A DNA stretch of 64,000 nucleotides from an uncultured Rhizobium sp. (lineage in GTDB: Bacteria; Pseudomonadota; Alphaproteobacteria; Rhizobiales; Rhizobiaceae). The position numbers and the translations under genes were made by a program. The stretch's first letter is position 1. Each line of letters opens with the position of its first letter. A model generated the notes under the pieces. That model ran no database searches. It had not been told where the DNA came from and saw only the letters and a program-made list of their open reading frames with translations. Shown here in pieces: positions 36,628-45,978 of the stretch. The stretch is from NCBI GenBank assembly GCA_945952415.1, contig CAMFIF010000004.1, positions 186,001 through 250,000 on the forward strand, given 5' to 3'.

Positions 36628-36758
36628 GCCCAACTCTTGCCCCAATCATTGGCTTTGGAATGGTGACGTGTTCCAGCCTTGCCGGAATATGAACCGCAGT
36701 GCGTCTTTCTGGCCTCTTTCGAGACGTTTTAACGGAAAGTCCTCTCGGATTTCATGCT

Positions 36759-36787
36759 TTGTTAAGGTGAATTAAGTCTAATTAAAT
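36759..36787 (+). promoter_or_regulatory. Candidate promoter with three phased TTAA motifs upstream of ialB
   Basis: TTGTTA (36759-36764) and TTAAAT (36782-36787) are 17 bases apart. Three TTAA tetramers start at 36762, 36772 and 36782, exactly 10 bp apart. The site lies 73 bases upstream of the ialB start. Confidence 0.35.
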
Positions 36788-36860
36788 GGAATCGGCTCAT
36801 AGTTTCGGCTTCACACCTGCGCCCTTGTGGCGAAGAAAGCCCAGTAACCGGCAGGAAAAC

Positions 36861-37364
36861 ATGTCTGTAAAACGTCTCGCAACTGCTCTCACCCTTGTCT
36901 TGGCCAGCGCAGGCGTAGCCTTTGCACAGGCGCCGACCCGCATTCAGCAGTTCAAGGCGTGGGGTGCCTATTCCTACAAATCCAATGGCGGCACGGTTTG
37001 CTACGTGCTGTCGGTGCCCACGTCCAAGGAACCGGCCAAGGTGGACCATGGGGAGGTCTTCTTCATTGTCTCCCAGCGTCCGGGCCAGAACATTTCCTAC
37101 GAACCGCAGGCCATGATGGGCTATACGCTCAAGGAAGGCTCCAAGGTCAACGTCCAGATCGACAACAAGACCTTTGTGATGTTCACCAAGGACAAGGCCG
37201 CCTGGGTGGAGAACGCCGCCGAAGAGCCCGCTCTCGTCATGGCCATGAAGACCGGCAAGAGCATGACGGTCAGCGCCCAGTCGCGCAAGGGTACGCCCAC
37301 CAGCTATGCCTATTCGCTGCAGGGCATCTCGGCCGCGCTGAAGCAGATCGAAAGCTGCAAGTAA
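36861..37364 (+). CDS. Invasion-associated locus B (IalB) family protein
   Basis: This is an exported protein of 167 residues with a signal peptide (1-~23, ending AFA). The IalB domain shows WGAYSYKSNGGTVCYVLSVP, the VSAQSRKGT segment and a terminal Cys (ESCK), so a disulfide between the two cysteines is likely. IalB was named from Bartonella erythrocyte invasion, but homologues are widespread in free-living Rhizobiales. The start follows AGGAAAAC. A terminator follows. Confidence 0.92.
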   Translation: MSVKRLATALTLVLASAGVAFAQAPTRIQQFKAWGAYSYKSNGGTVCYVLSVPTSKEPAKVDHGEVFFIVSQRPGQNISYEPQAMMGYTLKEGSKVNVQIDNKTFVMFTKDKAAWVENAAEEPALVMAMKTGKSMTVSAQSRKGTPTSYAYSLQGISAALKQIESCK

Positions 37365-37388
37365 GCGCATTTGCGACGGATCTTGCGT

Positions 37389-37414
37389 GAAAGGCCGGTT
37401 TTCCGGCCTTTTTT
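37389..37414 (+). terminator. Intrinsic terminator after ialB
   Basis: AAGGCCGG and CCGGCCTT form a stem closed by TTTT, followed by further T residues. Confidence 0.9.
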
Positions 37415-37567
37415 CGTTGGTGCCTTTGCGCGGGGATGACGCGCGGCGAATTTAGTGCTAAAGCCGCCCGCATATGGGCCACGTGCCCCTTCCTCGCGCG
37501 GCCTCCCGTGAATGAGGATGCCAAGGCCCGTCCCGGCGGATGGGCCTGCCATTTCATGGAAAAGCAG

Positions 37568-38806
37568 ATGACCGTGACCGATATCCAGACCGGGACGTTT
37601 TCGCCCGCCGCCATTTCCGGACGTGCAGCCTACAGCACGCTGCCCACCCTTATCGGCATGACCCGCGAGGACATGGCCGAAGCGCTGCGCGAACGGGGCA
37701 TTCCCGAGCGGCAGATCAAGATGCGCGTCAGCCAGATCTGGCACTGGCTCTATGTGCGGGGCATTTCCGATTTCGACCAGATGACGAATGTCGCCAAGGA
37801 CATGCGGACCATGCTGCGGGAGAATTTCTCCATCGCGCGTCCGGAGATCGTCGAGGAGCAGATTTCGAATGACGGGACGCGCAAATGGCTGTTGCGCTAT
37901 CCGCCGCGCGGCGCGGGACGCCCGGTCGAGGTGGAAACCGTCTATATTCCCGAGGAGGGCCGGGGCACGCTGTGCATTTCCAGCCAGGTCGGCTGCACGC
38001 TGACCTGTTCCTTCTGCCATACGGGCACCCAGAAGCTCGTGCGCAACCTGACGGCAGAGGAAATCCTTTCCCAGCTTCTCCTTGCGCGCGACCGGCTCGG
38101 CGATTTTCCGGACCGGGATACGCCGGTCGGCGCCATGGTGCCTGCCGAAGGGCGCAAGATCACCAATATCGTGATGATGGGCATGGGCGAGCCGCTCTAT
38201 AATTTCGAGGCGGTGAAGAAGGCGCTCCTGATCGCTTCGGACGGCGACGGTCTTTCGCTGTCGAAGCGCCGCATCACCCTCTCCACCTCGGGCGTCGTGC
38301 CGGAGATCTACCGCACGGGCGAGGAAATCGGCGTGATGCTCGCCATTTCGCTGCATGCGGTAAGGGACGATCTGCGCGACATTCTCGTGCCGATCAACAA
38401 GAAGTATCCGCTGAAGGAACTGATCGAAGCCTGCCGTGCCTATCCGGGCCTTTCCAATGCGCGGCGCATCACCTTCGAATATGTGATGCTCAAGGATATC
38501 AACGACAGCCTGGAAGATGCCAAGGGCCTGATTCAGCTGCTCAAGGGCGTGCCGGCGAAGATCAATCTCATTCCCTTCAATCCCTGGCCCGGCACCAATT
38601 ACCAGTGCTCGGACTGGGAGCAGATCGAGAAATTTGCCGACTTCATCAACAATGCCGGCTATGCATCGCCGATCCGGACGCCCCGCGGTCGTGACATTCT
38701 CGCGGCTTGCGGCCAGTTGAAATCGGAATCCGAGCGGATGAAGAAAACCGAACGCATGGCTTTCGAGGCGATGATGATCGCCGGCCATGGCGAGGACGAC
38801 GAGTAG
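37568..38806 (+). CDS. rlmN: 23S rRNA (A2503-C2)/tRNA (A37-C2) methyltransferase RlmN
   Basis: RlmN is a radical SAM enzyme that methylates C2 of A2503 and of A37 in some tRNAs. Counting from 37568, the cluster motif CTLTCSFC gives Cys143, Cys147 and Cys150. The [15 protein letters not shown] and [12 protein letters not shown] segments and the C-terminal Cys in DILAACGQL are typical. The ATGs at 37556 and 37568 are both possible starts; conserved sequence begins further in, so this is unresolved. Confidence 0.95.
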   Translation: MTVTDIQTGTFSPAAISGRAAYSTLPTLIGMTREDMAEALRERGIPERQIKMRVSQIWHWLYVRGISDFDQMTNVAKDMRTMLRENFSIARPEIVEEQISNDGTRKWLLRYPPRGAGRPVEVETVYIPEEGRGTLCISSQVGCTLTCSFCHTGTQKLVRNLTAEEILSQLLLARDRLGDFPDRDTPVGAMVPAEGRKITNIVMMGMGEPLYNFEAVKKALLIASDGDGLSLSKRRITLSTSGVVPEIYRTGEEIGVMLAISLHAVRDDLRDILVPINKKYPLKELIEACRAYPGLSNARRITFEYVMLKDINDSLEDAKGLIQLLKGVPAKINLIPFNPWPGTNYQCSDWEQIEKFADFINNAGYASPIRTPRGRDILAACGQLKSESERMKKTERMAFEAMMIAGHGEDDE

Positions 38807-38828
38807 TAGGCGGAAGGGACTTTCCGCC

Positions 38829-39470
38829 TCAGCGGCTCTGGGTCATCAGGATCTTGACGGCAAAGACCGAGAAGACGCCGGCAAAGGTATAATCGATCCC
38901 GCGCAGCACCTTCCGGTTGCCTGTCAGCCAGGCGGAGAGCCGGTCTGCGGCCAGCACGATGCCGATCACGATTGGCAGTGACACGACAATGAACCAGATG
39001 CCGAGAAAGAGCAGCTTGCCCGTGACATGCGGATCATCAGCGCTGATGAACTGGGGCAGGAAGGTCATGAAGAAGATGATGATCTTCGGGTTCAGGAGAT
39101 TGACCCAGAAGCCGTTGAAGGCGGCGGATGCCAGGCTTTCGCGCGGGCTGCTCATGTCGGCAATGACGAAATTCGAGCCCTTGCGCACCGCCTGGAAGGC
39201 GAGCCAGGCAAGATAGCCGGCTCCACCGGTCTTCAGGACCGCAAAGGCGAGCGGCGAGGCGACGATCAGCGCGGAAATGCCGAAAGCCACCAGGCAGCTA
39301 TGGACAATCAGCCCGACATTGGTTCCGGCGATCACCGCGAGCCCCGCACCGCGTCCGTCCTTCAGGGCGCGGCCGATGGAGAGCGTCATGTCAGGCCCCG
39401 GCGTCACCGCGAGCAGGATCGATGCGAGAGAAAAGGTGATGAGCGTGGAGAGCGAGGGCAAGAAGTCCAT
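38829..39470 (-). CDS. LysE family translocator
   Basis: This is an RhtB/LysE-type amino acid or metabolite exporter of 213 residues with about six hydrophobic segments. It has the family motif LAVTPGPDMTLSIGRALKDGRGAGLAVIAGTNVG near the N-terminus and NGFWVNLLNPKIIIFF in the middle. The substrate cannot be inferred. A 22-base hairpin (38808-38829) separates it from the convergent rlmN but lacks a T-run. Confidence 0.92.
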   Translation of the reverse strand: MDFLPSLSTLITFSLASILLAVTPGPDMTLSIGRALKDGRGAGLAVIAGTNVGLIVHSCLVAFGISALIVASPLAFAVLKTGGAGYLAWLAFQAVRKGSNFVIADMSSPRESLASAAFNGFWVNLLNPKIIIFFMTFLPQFISADDPHVTGKLLFLGIWFIVVSLPIVIGIVLAADRLSAWLTGNRKVLRGIDYTFAGVFSVFAVKILMTQSR

Positions 39471-39536
39471 GATGCACCTGAAGACGGATTTCAGGGAGTG
39501 GTCACATATTCGCCTGCCCGTGTAAAGGCCGCTCCC

Positions 39537-40391
39537 TTACGGCTTTTCCTTCTCGAGAAAAGCCTGAAAGGCTGCGGCGTGATCCTTGTGCCAGCGCGAC
39601 AGCGGGGGCCGGTTTTCGATGATGTCGTGGGCGGCCCAGAAGATGCGCTTTTCGTCGAGCGCGCGGGACACTTCATTGTCAGGGCAGAGAATGTAGAAAT
39701 CACCGCGCGCCAGGCTTTCCAGCATGAAATCGACAGTCTGTTCCGGCGTCCAGGCGCCCGCGGGTTTTTCGGTGCGGCCATTGGCGGTCAGTGCCGTAAA
39801 GACGAAGCCGGGGATGAGGAGATGGGCGGAAATGCGTGCGCCGGACGTGTTGCGCAGATCATGTTCCAGCGCCTCTGTGAAAGCCTTCACACCGGCCTTG
39901 GAGACATTGTAGGCGGGATCTCCGGGAGGGGTGGTGATGCCCTGCTTGGAACCGGTATTGATGATCAGCGCATCCTCGCCATGGGCGATCATCGAAGGGC
40001 CGAAGGCGCGGCTGCCGTGAATGACGCCCATGAGATTGACGCCGAGCACCTGATCCCAGTTCGCCTGCGGGCCGAAGAGTGCGCTGCCCGGCTGGATGCC
40101 CGCATTGTTCATCAGCACATGCACCTTGCCGAAACGGGCATGAACCGTATCGCGAAGACCCTCGACCGAGGCAAGGCTTGCGACATCGGTGGTGACGGCC
40201 AGCACCTTCTCGTCGCTGCCCGCTTCGGCAGCCACCGCGGTGCGCGCATCTTCCAGCCGCTCCTCGGAAACATCGGCAAGCGCGACCATCATGCCGGCGC
40301 GGGCGAAGGCCCGGGCCGCGGCCAGGCCAATACCGGAGGCCGCACCGGTAACGACCGCAACATTGCCAGGCTTGATGGCGGAATGGGGCAT
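39537..40391 (-). CDS. SDR family NAD(P)-dependent oxidoreductase
   Basis: This classical short-chain dehydrogenase has 284 residues, with TGAASGIG for the cofactor, NNAG, a serine in NTGSKQG and catalytic YNVSK 13 residues later. The C-terminal ~60 residues extend past the usual fold. The substrate is unknown. The start at 40391 has a strong AAGGAG six bases upstream. It is divergent from argG. Confidence 0.92.
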   Translation of the reverse strand: MPHSAIKPGNVAVVTGAASGIGLAAARAFARAGMMVALADVSEERLEDARTAVAAEAGSDEKVLAVTTDVASLASVEGLRDTVHARFGKVHVLMNNAGIQPGSALFGPQANWDQVLGVNLMGVIHGSRAFGPSMIAHGEDALIINTGSKQGITTPPGDPAYNVSKAGVKAFTEALEHDLRNTSGARISAHLLIPGFVFTALTANGRTEKPAGAWTPEQTVDFMLESLARGDFYILCPDNEVSRALDEKRIFWAAHDIIENRPPLSRWHKDHAAAFQAFLEKEKP

Positions 40392-40557
40392 GGAACTCTC
40401 CTTTTCGGGCATGTGAAAGAATTATGGGGCGGATGCCGGAGCTGTCAAACGTCAGGCGCGGTCATTCCGCACTTGCGCCTTCCCGCAATCTCGCTAAAAG
40501 TGCCGCCGAAATTTGGCAACGGGCGGTCCCTCCGTCCCCTGTTTACGGATCCTCATC

Positions 40558-41781
40558 ATGGCATCGCACAAGCAAGTCAAGAAGGTCGTTCTCGCCTATT
40601 CCGGCGGTCTCGACACCTCGATCATCCTGAAATGGCTCCAGACGGAGCTCGGGGCAGAAGTGGTGACCTTCACCGCCGACCTCGGTCAGGGCGAGGAGCT
40701 GGAACCCGCGCGCAAGAAGGCCGAAATGCTCGGCATCAAGGAAATCTATATCGAGGATGTCCGCGAGGAATTCGTCCGGGATTTCGTCTTCCCGATGTTC
40801 CGGGCCAATGCGGTCTATGAGGGCGTCTACCTGCTCGGCACCTCGATTGCCCGTCCGCTGATCTCCAAACACCTGATCGACATTGCCGCCAAGACCGGCG
40901 CCGATGCCATTGCCCATGGCGCGACCGGCAAGGGCAACGACCAGGTTCGCTTCGAGCTCTCGGCCTATGCGCTGAACCCCGACATCAAGATCATTGCGCC
41001 GTGGCGCGACTGGTCCTTCAAGAGCCGCACCGATCTTCTGGAATTTGCCGAAAAGCACCAGATCCCGGTGGCCAAGGACAAGAAGGGCGAAGCGCCCTTC
41101 TCCGTCGATGCCAACCTGCTGCACTCCTCCTCCGAGGGCAAGGTTCTCGAAGATCCCGCCATCGAGGCTCCGGAATATGTGCATATGCGCACCATTTCGC
41201 CGGAAGCTGCTCCCGACAAGGCCACCATCATCAAGATCGGTTTCGAGCGTGGCGATGCGGTTTCCATCAATGGCGTGCGGATGAGCCCGGCCACGCTTCT
41301 GGCCAAGCTCAACGATTACGGCCGTGACAACGGCATCGGCCGCATCGACCTCGTGGAAAACCGCTTCGTCGGCATGAAGTCGCGCGGGGTCTACGAGACC
41401 CCCGGCGGCACCATCCTGCTGGCGGCGCACCGGGCGATCGAGTCGATCACGCTCGACCGCGGCGCGGCCCATCTCAAGGATGAGCTGATGCCGAAATATG
41501 CCGAGCTCATCTATTACGGTTTCTGGTTCTCGCCGGAACGCGAAATGCTCCAGGCGCTCGTCGACAAGAGCCAGGAGCATGTGGAAGGCGAAGTGACCCT
41601 CAAGCTCTACAAGGGCAATGTGATGGTGACGGGCCGCGAAAGCGCCAAGTCGCTTTATTCCGACAAGCTGGTGACCTTCGAGGATGACCAGGGCGCCTAT
41701 GACCAGAAGGACGCAGCCGGCTTCATCAAGCTCAATGCGCTGCGCCTGCGCACGCTTGGCAAGCGCAACCGCCAGGGCTGA
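40558..41781 (+). CDS. argG: Argininosuccinate synthase
   Basis: ArgG condenses citrulline and aspartate with ATP in arginine biosynthesis. The N-type ATP pyrophosphatase loop is YSGGLDTS at residues 14-21. Other family segments are [15 protein letters not shown] and [14 protein letters not shown] C-terminal sequence. Length is 407 residues. The ATG at 40558 gives the conserved start [10 protein letters not shown] terminator follows. Confidence 0.97.
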   Translation: MASHKQVKKVVLAYSGGLDTSIILKWLQTELGAEVVTFTADLGQGEELEPARKKAEMLGIKEIYIEDVREEFVRDFVFPMFRANAVYEGVYLLGTSIARPLISKHLIDIAAKTGADAIAHGATGKGNDQVRFELSAYALNPDIKIIAPWRDWSFKSRTDLLEFAEKHQIPVAKDKKGEAPFSVDANLLHSSSEGKVLEDPAIEAPEYVHMRTISPEAAPDKATIIKIGFERGDAVSINGVRMSPATLLAKLNDYGRDNGIGRIDLVENRFVGMKSRGVYETPGGTILLAAHRAIESITLDRGAAHLKDELMPKYAELIYYGFWFSPEREMLQALVDKSQEHVEGEVTLKLYKGNVMVTGRESAKSLYSDKLVTFEDDQGAYDQKDAAGFIKLNALRLRTLGKRNRQG

Positions 41782-41804
41782 TTACCCTCCGCTTACACAG
41801 GCCG

Positions 41805-41840
41805 AACGCCGCTCCCGAAACGGGGCGGCGTTTTCTTTTT
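41805..41840 (+). terminator. Intrinsic terminator after argG
   Basis: AACGCCGCTCCCG pairs with CGGGGCGGCGTT (one bulge) around AAA, followed by TTTTCTTTTT. Confidence 0.85.
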
Positions 41841-41846
41841 CGGTGA

Positions 41847-43055
41847 TCAGCCGAAGCTTCGCGATCCACGGCTGCGGCTGACGGAAACGAAGAGCGCATA
41901 GCTTGCCACGGCAAGCAGCTCCATGGCGGGGATGATCAGGCCGAAGGCCTGGAGCGGCGTGCCGACGAGGGCTGCCAGCGAACCTGCCAGAAAACCGCCC
42001 CCCATCTGGATGAAACCCATGAGCGCCGAGGCCGAGCCCGCGACGTCAGGAAAGGGCGCCAGCGTTGCCGTGACCACATGGGGGCTGACCATGGCAAGCC
42101 CGAAGGTGCAAAGGCCGACCGGAACCATGATCGTCAGATAGCCGGGAGTCATCAGATGGGTCGAGATCAGCATGGCGATGGCGCCGGCAAGGGTGAAGCA
42201 TAGGCCGAGCTTCGCCGAACCGTGGCCGCCGAGACGCGGCGCGGCGGCGCGCAGCGCGACCGAGCCAAGGAAGTAGGAGCCCGTTTGCGCCAGCATGCCG
42301 ATACCGAACTGGGTGGGCGTCAGCCCTACCATCTTGATCAGGATGAAGGGCAGCATGGTCGATTGCGCATAGAGCGCACCGATCGTGCCCATCAGCACCA
42401 GCGAGCCCGAGGCGAAGCGACTGTCCAGGAGAAGCCGCCCATAGGCGCGCACAAGCCTGCCGGGCCGGGCGAGCGAGGGATCGGGCCTTGCCGTTTCGGC
42501 AAGCAGGAAAAAGACGGTGAGAGCCGCAACGAGGCCGAAGGCGAGCAGGGCAAGAAAGACCGATTGCCAGCCGAAAGAGGCGAGCAGAAGCCCGCCCAGC
42601 GTCGGTGCCAGTGCAGGCCCGATGGCCAGCATGATGCCGATCGTGTTCATGATGCGGGCCGCTTCCTGGCCGGTGAACTGGTCGCGGACGATGGCGCGGG
42701 CAACCGCCGCGCCGATGGAGGCGCCCACCCCCTGGACGAGGCGGCCGGCAAGCAGCCAGCCGATATTGGCCGCAAAGGCCGCAATCACGCTGCCGGCGAC
42801 GAAGATGGCGAGGAACAGGAGTGTCGCCTTGCGCCGTCCGATGGCATCGGAAAGCGGCCCGCCCGCGAGCTGCGCCAGGGCGAAGCCTGCGAAATAGAGG
42901 GACAGGCTCATCTTGATCGCGGATTCGGTGGTGGAAAAGACCTCCACCAGCCGCGGCATGGTGGGCGTATACATCGCCATGGCAATCGGGCCGAGCGCGG
43001 TCAGAAGCGCGCCGATAAGGCTCGTGCGCCGTTCAGTCATGATGGTTGAGGGCAT
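41847..43055 (-). CDS. Bcr/CflA-type multidrug efflux MFS transporter
   Basis: This is a 12-span major facilitator drug:H+ antiporter of the DHA1 class, 402 residues. It shows motif A GGPLSDAIGRRKATLL and motif B GRLVQGVGASIGAAVARAIVRD, with the IMNTIGIMLAIGPALAPTLGG stretch of motif C. Starts at 43055 and 43040 are both possible; neither has a clear ribosome binding site. Confidence 0.9.
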   Translation of the reverse strand: MPSTIMTERRTSLIGALLTALGPIAMAMYTPTMPRLVEVFSTTESAIKMSLSLYFAGFALAQLAGGPLSDAIGRRKATLLFLAIFVAGSVIAAFAANIGWLLAGRLVQGVGASIGAAVARAIVRDQFTGQEAARIMNTIGIMLAIGPALAPTLGGLLLASFGWQSVFLALLAFGLVAALTVFFLLAETARPDPSLARPGRLVRAYGRLLLDSRFASGSLVLMGTIGALYAQSTMLPFILIKMVGLTPTQFGIGMLAQTGSYFLGSVALRAAAPRLGGHGSAKLGLCFTLAGAIAMLISTHLMTPGYLTIMVPVGLCTFGLAMVSPHVVTATLAPFPDVAGSASALMGFIQMGGGFLAGSLAALVGTPLQAFGLIIPAMELLAVASYALFVSVSRSRGSRSFG

Positions 43056-43169
43056 GGCAGGTCTTAGAGCTTCAAGCGGGGGTCTCACGCAAATCTGGTT
43101 CGGAAATGCGCCGGGTCAACCCACCCTGCATGGGATCTGCCCGCTGGCAAGCGGTTTTCCTGAAGGCGC

Positions 43170-43592
43170 TCAGGAATTGATGAAGGCGAGCACGGATTCC
43201 AGAATGGAACGGGTTCGGGGATCGCCGATCGAGGCGGCAATGGTCAGCTGATCCTCGTAAAAGCTGCGGAAATCGAAGGGTGTGGTCTCGCTGATCCCCG
43301 AGAGATCGATGATATGGCCCTGCGGATCGATGGTCTGCAGGGGAAGGCCCTCGGAAAGGGCGGAATAGGTGTCATGATCGATCGCACCGGTTTCATAGCT
43401 GCGACGGGCAATTTCGCGGACTTCTGCTGCCGAGATCGCATTATAGTCCGGCTTGTCGGGATCGATTTCGGGAAACTGCCCGCTCGGAGTGGCGCCTTTC
43501 GGTGGCTGATGAAAGGTCTCCTGCTGGGACTGGCTCTTCTGCTGCTTCCTGAATTGGAAGCTCTGGGAAGGGCGTATAGAAAAAATTTCCAT
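43170..43592 (-). CDS. Conserved-looking hypothetical protein
   Basis: I do not recognise this 140-residue protein. The first ~50 residues are Gln/Ser-rich and probably disordered (SFQFRKQQKSQSQQETFHQPP). The rest is amphipathic: ISAAEVREIARRSYETGAIDHDTY looks helical, followed by DPQGHIIDLSG and a final helix ILESVLAFINS. There is no signal peptide, membrane span or cysteine. The start at 43592 has GGGGGA seven bases upstream; longer frames begin at 43613 or 43655. Coding-like codon use and a defined hydrophobic end argue that it is real. Confidence 0.6.
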   Translation of the reverse strand: MEIFSIRPSQSFQFRKQQKSQSQQETFHQPPKGATPSGQFPEIDPDKPDYNAISAAEVREIARRSYETGAIDHDTYSALSEGLPLQTIDPQGHIIDLSGISETTPFDFRSFYEDQLTIAASIGDPRTRSILESVLAFINS

Positions 43593-43782
43593 AACGGGGT
43601 CCCCCGACATCATGTCTTGGAACCGGAGACTAGTCATAGCGCTGTGTGTCGTCAATTGCTAATACAATGTCAATCCTAATATATGAATGATTGCGGGATC
43701 GAGGTGGTGGCTCCCGCCATAGGCAAGGCCGCCCTGCATGCCTATAGTGCGGACTGGAATCACAGGCAGGAAGGATCTTACG

Positions 43783-45840
43783 GTGTCCGACAGGGTGAAC
43801 AGGGAAATCTTCGACTGGTCCGGTCTTCACGGGCTTCCGCGTTTTCAGGATATTGCGGTTGCGGATTTTGCTCCGGCTTTCGATGCGGCGTTAAAGGCGC
43901 ATGACGCCGAGATCGATGCCATTGCCGGACATGCCGACGCGCCGAGTTTCGAAAACACGATCGAGGCGCTCGAAGTGGCGGGCGATCAGCTGTCGCGGGT
44001 TTCCGCCCTCTTCTGGAACCGGGCTGGCGCCCATACAGATCCGGAAATCCAGGCCCTGGAGCGGGAAATCGCGCCGCGCATGTCGCGCCATTACTCGCGC
44101 ATCGGCATGAATGCCGCGCTCTTTGCCCGCATCGATGCGCTGTGGGAAAATCGTGCCAGCCTTGGTCTCAACACCGAGCAGATGCGCGTTCTCGAACGCC
44201 ACTGGAAGGGTTTCGTGAAGTCCGGGGCGAAGCTTGAGAAGGCGGAGCAGGAGCGCCTTGCGGATATTAACGAGACGCTTGCCGGGCTCGGTGCCCGCTT
44301 TGGCCAGAACGTGCTTGCAGATGAAAAGAACTGGAGCCTGATGCTGGAAGAGGGGGAGGACCTCAAGGGTCTTCCCGATTTCCTTCTGGGAGCGATGCGG
44401 GGTGCAGCGCGCGAGCGGGGCGCGGAGGGCAAGTATGCCGTGACCCTTTCCCGCTCGATCATCGAGCCCTTCCTCACCTTTTCGCTGAACAGGGCGCTTC
44501 GCGAAGAGGCATTCCGGGCCTGGGCTGCCCGGGGCGAGAACGCGGGCGAGACGGACAATCGGCCGCTGATGACCGAAATGCTGAAGCTTCGTCATGAAAA
44601 GGCACGGCTTCTCGGCTATCCCAATTATGCCGCGCTGAAGCTCGACGACACCATGGCCAAGACGCCGGAGGCCGTTAACGGGCTTCTTCGCCAGGTCTGG
44701 GAAAAGGCCGTTGCGCGGGCGCGGGAGGAGGAGGCCGATCTCGCCGCGCTTGCGCGGCGCGAAGGTCAAAACCACGCAATCATGCCCTGGGACTGGCGCC
44801 ATTACGCGGAGAAGCTCCGGGCCGAGCGCTTCAGCTTCTCGGAAGCGGAGCTGAAACCCTATCTGCAGCTCGAGAGGATCATCGAGGCCTGTTTCGACGT
44901 GGCCCATCGCCTGTTCGGGATCATCGCTACGGAGGTGAAGGGCATCAAGGCCTATCACCCCGATGTGCGCATCTTCGAGATCCGCGATGCGGATGGCGGG
45001 CTCAAAGCCCTGTTCCTCGGCGACTATTTCGCCCGGTCCTCCAAGCGGTCGGGCGCCTGGATGAGCGCCTTCCAGTCGCAGCACCGGATGCGGCTGCCGA
45101 ACGGGGCCGAGGGCGAAATCCCGATCATTTACAATGTGTGCAATTTCGCCAAGCCCGCGGAAGGTGAACCGGCCCTGCTCTCGCTCGACGATGCCCGCAC
45201 GCTCTTCCACGAATTCGGCCATGCCCTGCATGGCATGCTGTCCAATGTGCGCTATCCATCCGTCTCCGGCACCTCGGTTTCGCGAGATTTCGTCGAGCTT
45301 CCCTCGCAGCTCTACGAGCATTGGCTGACGGTGCCGGACATCCTCGCGCGTTATGCGCGGCATGAAAAAACCGGCGAGCCGATGCCGCAGGCGCTGCTCG
45401 ACAAGGTTCTCGCCGCGCGCACCTTCAATGCCGGTTTCGCCACGGTGGAATTCACCGCATCCGCCCTGGTGGACATGGCCTTCCACACGATGGAGCGGCC
45501 GGACGATCCAATGGCGGTGCAGGCGGCCGTGCTTGAAGAAATCGGCCTGCCGCAATCGATCACCATGCGGCATGCGGCCCCCCATTTCCAGCACGTCTTT
45601 GCGGGCGACGGCTATTCAGCCGGCTACTATTCCTACATGTGGTCGGAGGTTCTGGATGCGGATGCCTTTTCAGCCTTCCTGGAGACCGGAAACCCCTTCG
45701 ATCCTGCCATGGCGAAGCGTCTTGCGGACAATATCTACTCCGTCGGCGGTTCCGTCGATCCGGAGGACGCCTACCGCGCCTTCCGCGGCAAGCTGCCGAG
45801 CCCGGATGCCATGCTGGTCAAGAAGGGGCTGGCGGCCTGA
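43783..45840 (+). CDS. M3 family metallopeptidase (oligopeptidase A / dipeptidyl carboxypeptidase)
   Basis: This cytoplasmic zinc peptidase of the thimet oligopeptidase group has 685 residues. The zinc motif HEFGH is at 476-480, with the third ligand Glu about 25 residues later (DFVELPSQLYEHW). The GYSAGYYSYMWSEVLDADAF segment near the C-terminus shapes the active site. The start is a GTG with AAGGA seven bases upstream; an ATG at 43738 lacks one. Confidence 0.94.
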   Translation: MSDRVNREIFDWSGLHGLPRFQDIAVADFAPAFDAALKAHDAEIDAIAGHADAPSFENTIEALEVAGDQLSRVSALFWNRAGAHTDPEIQALEREIAPRMSRHYSRIGMNAALFARIDALWENRASLGLNTEQMRVLERHWKGFVKSGAKLEKAEQERLADINETLAGLGARFGQNVLADEKNWSLMLEEGEDLKGLPDFLLGAMRGAARERGAEGKYAVTLSRSIIEPFLTFSLNRALREEAFRAWAARGENAGETDNRPLMTEMLKLRHEKARLLGYPNYAALKLDDTMAKTPEAVNGLLRQVWEKAVARAREEEADLAALARREGQNHAIMPWDWRHYAEKLRAERFSFSEAELKPYLQLERIIEACFDVAHRLFGIIATEVKGIKAYHPDVRIFEIRDADGGLKALFLGDYFARSSKRSGAWMSAFQSQHRMRLPNGAEGEIPIIYNVCNFAKPAEGEPALLSLDDARTLFHEFGHALHGMLSNVRYPSVSGTSVSRDFVELPSQLYEHWLTVPDILARYARHEKTGEPMPQALLDKVLAARTFNAGFATVEFTASALVDMAFHTMERPDDPMAVQAAVLEEIGLPQSITMRHAAPHFQHVFAGDGYSAGYYSYMWSEVLDADAFSAFLETGNPFDPAMAKRLADNIYSVGGSVDPEDAYRAFRGKLPSPDAMLVKKGLAA

Positions 45841-45978
45841 GCAGCCGCCTTCTGTCATCCCGCCTTGGCCAAACTGTATCCGAAGCGTCATCGCGCCAGC
45901 ATGATCCTGTCATGCTGATTTGCGATTGCTCGACACCTCGGGCCGGGTTTCGCCGGCCGAGGACGAGCGGACGGCAGG

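Noticed and set aside
38808..38829. Terminator between rlmN and the LysE gene
   Set aside because: AGGCGGAA/TTCCGCCT is a good 8-bp stem, but no T-run follows on either strand, so I did not list it as an intrinsic terminator.
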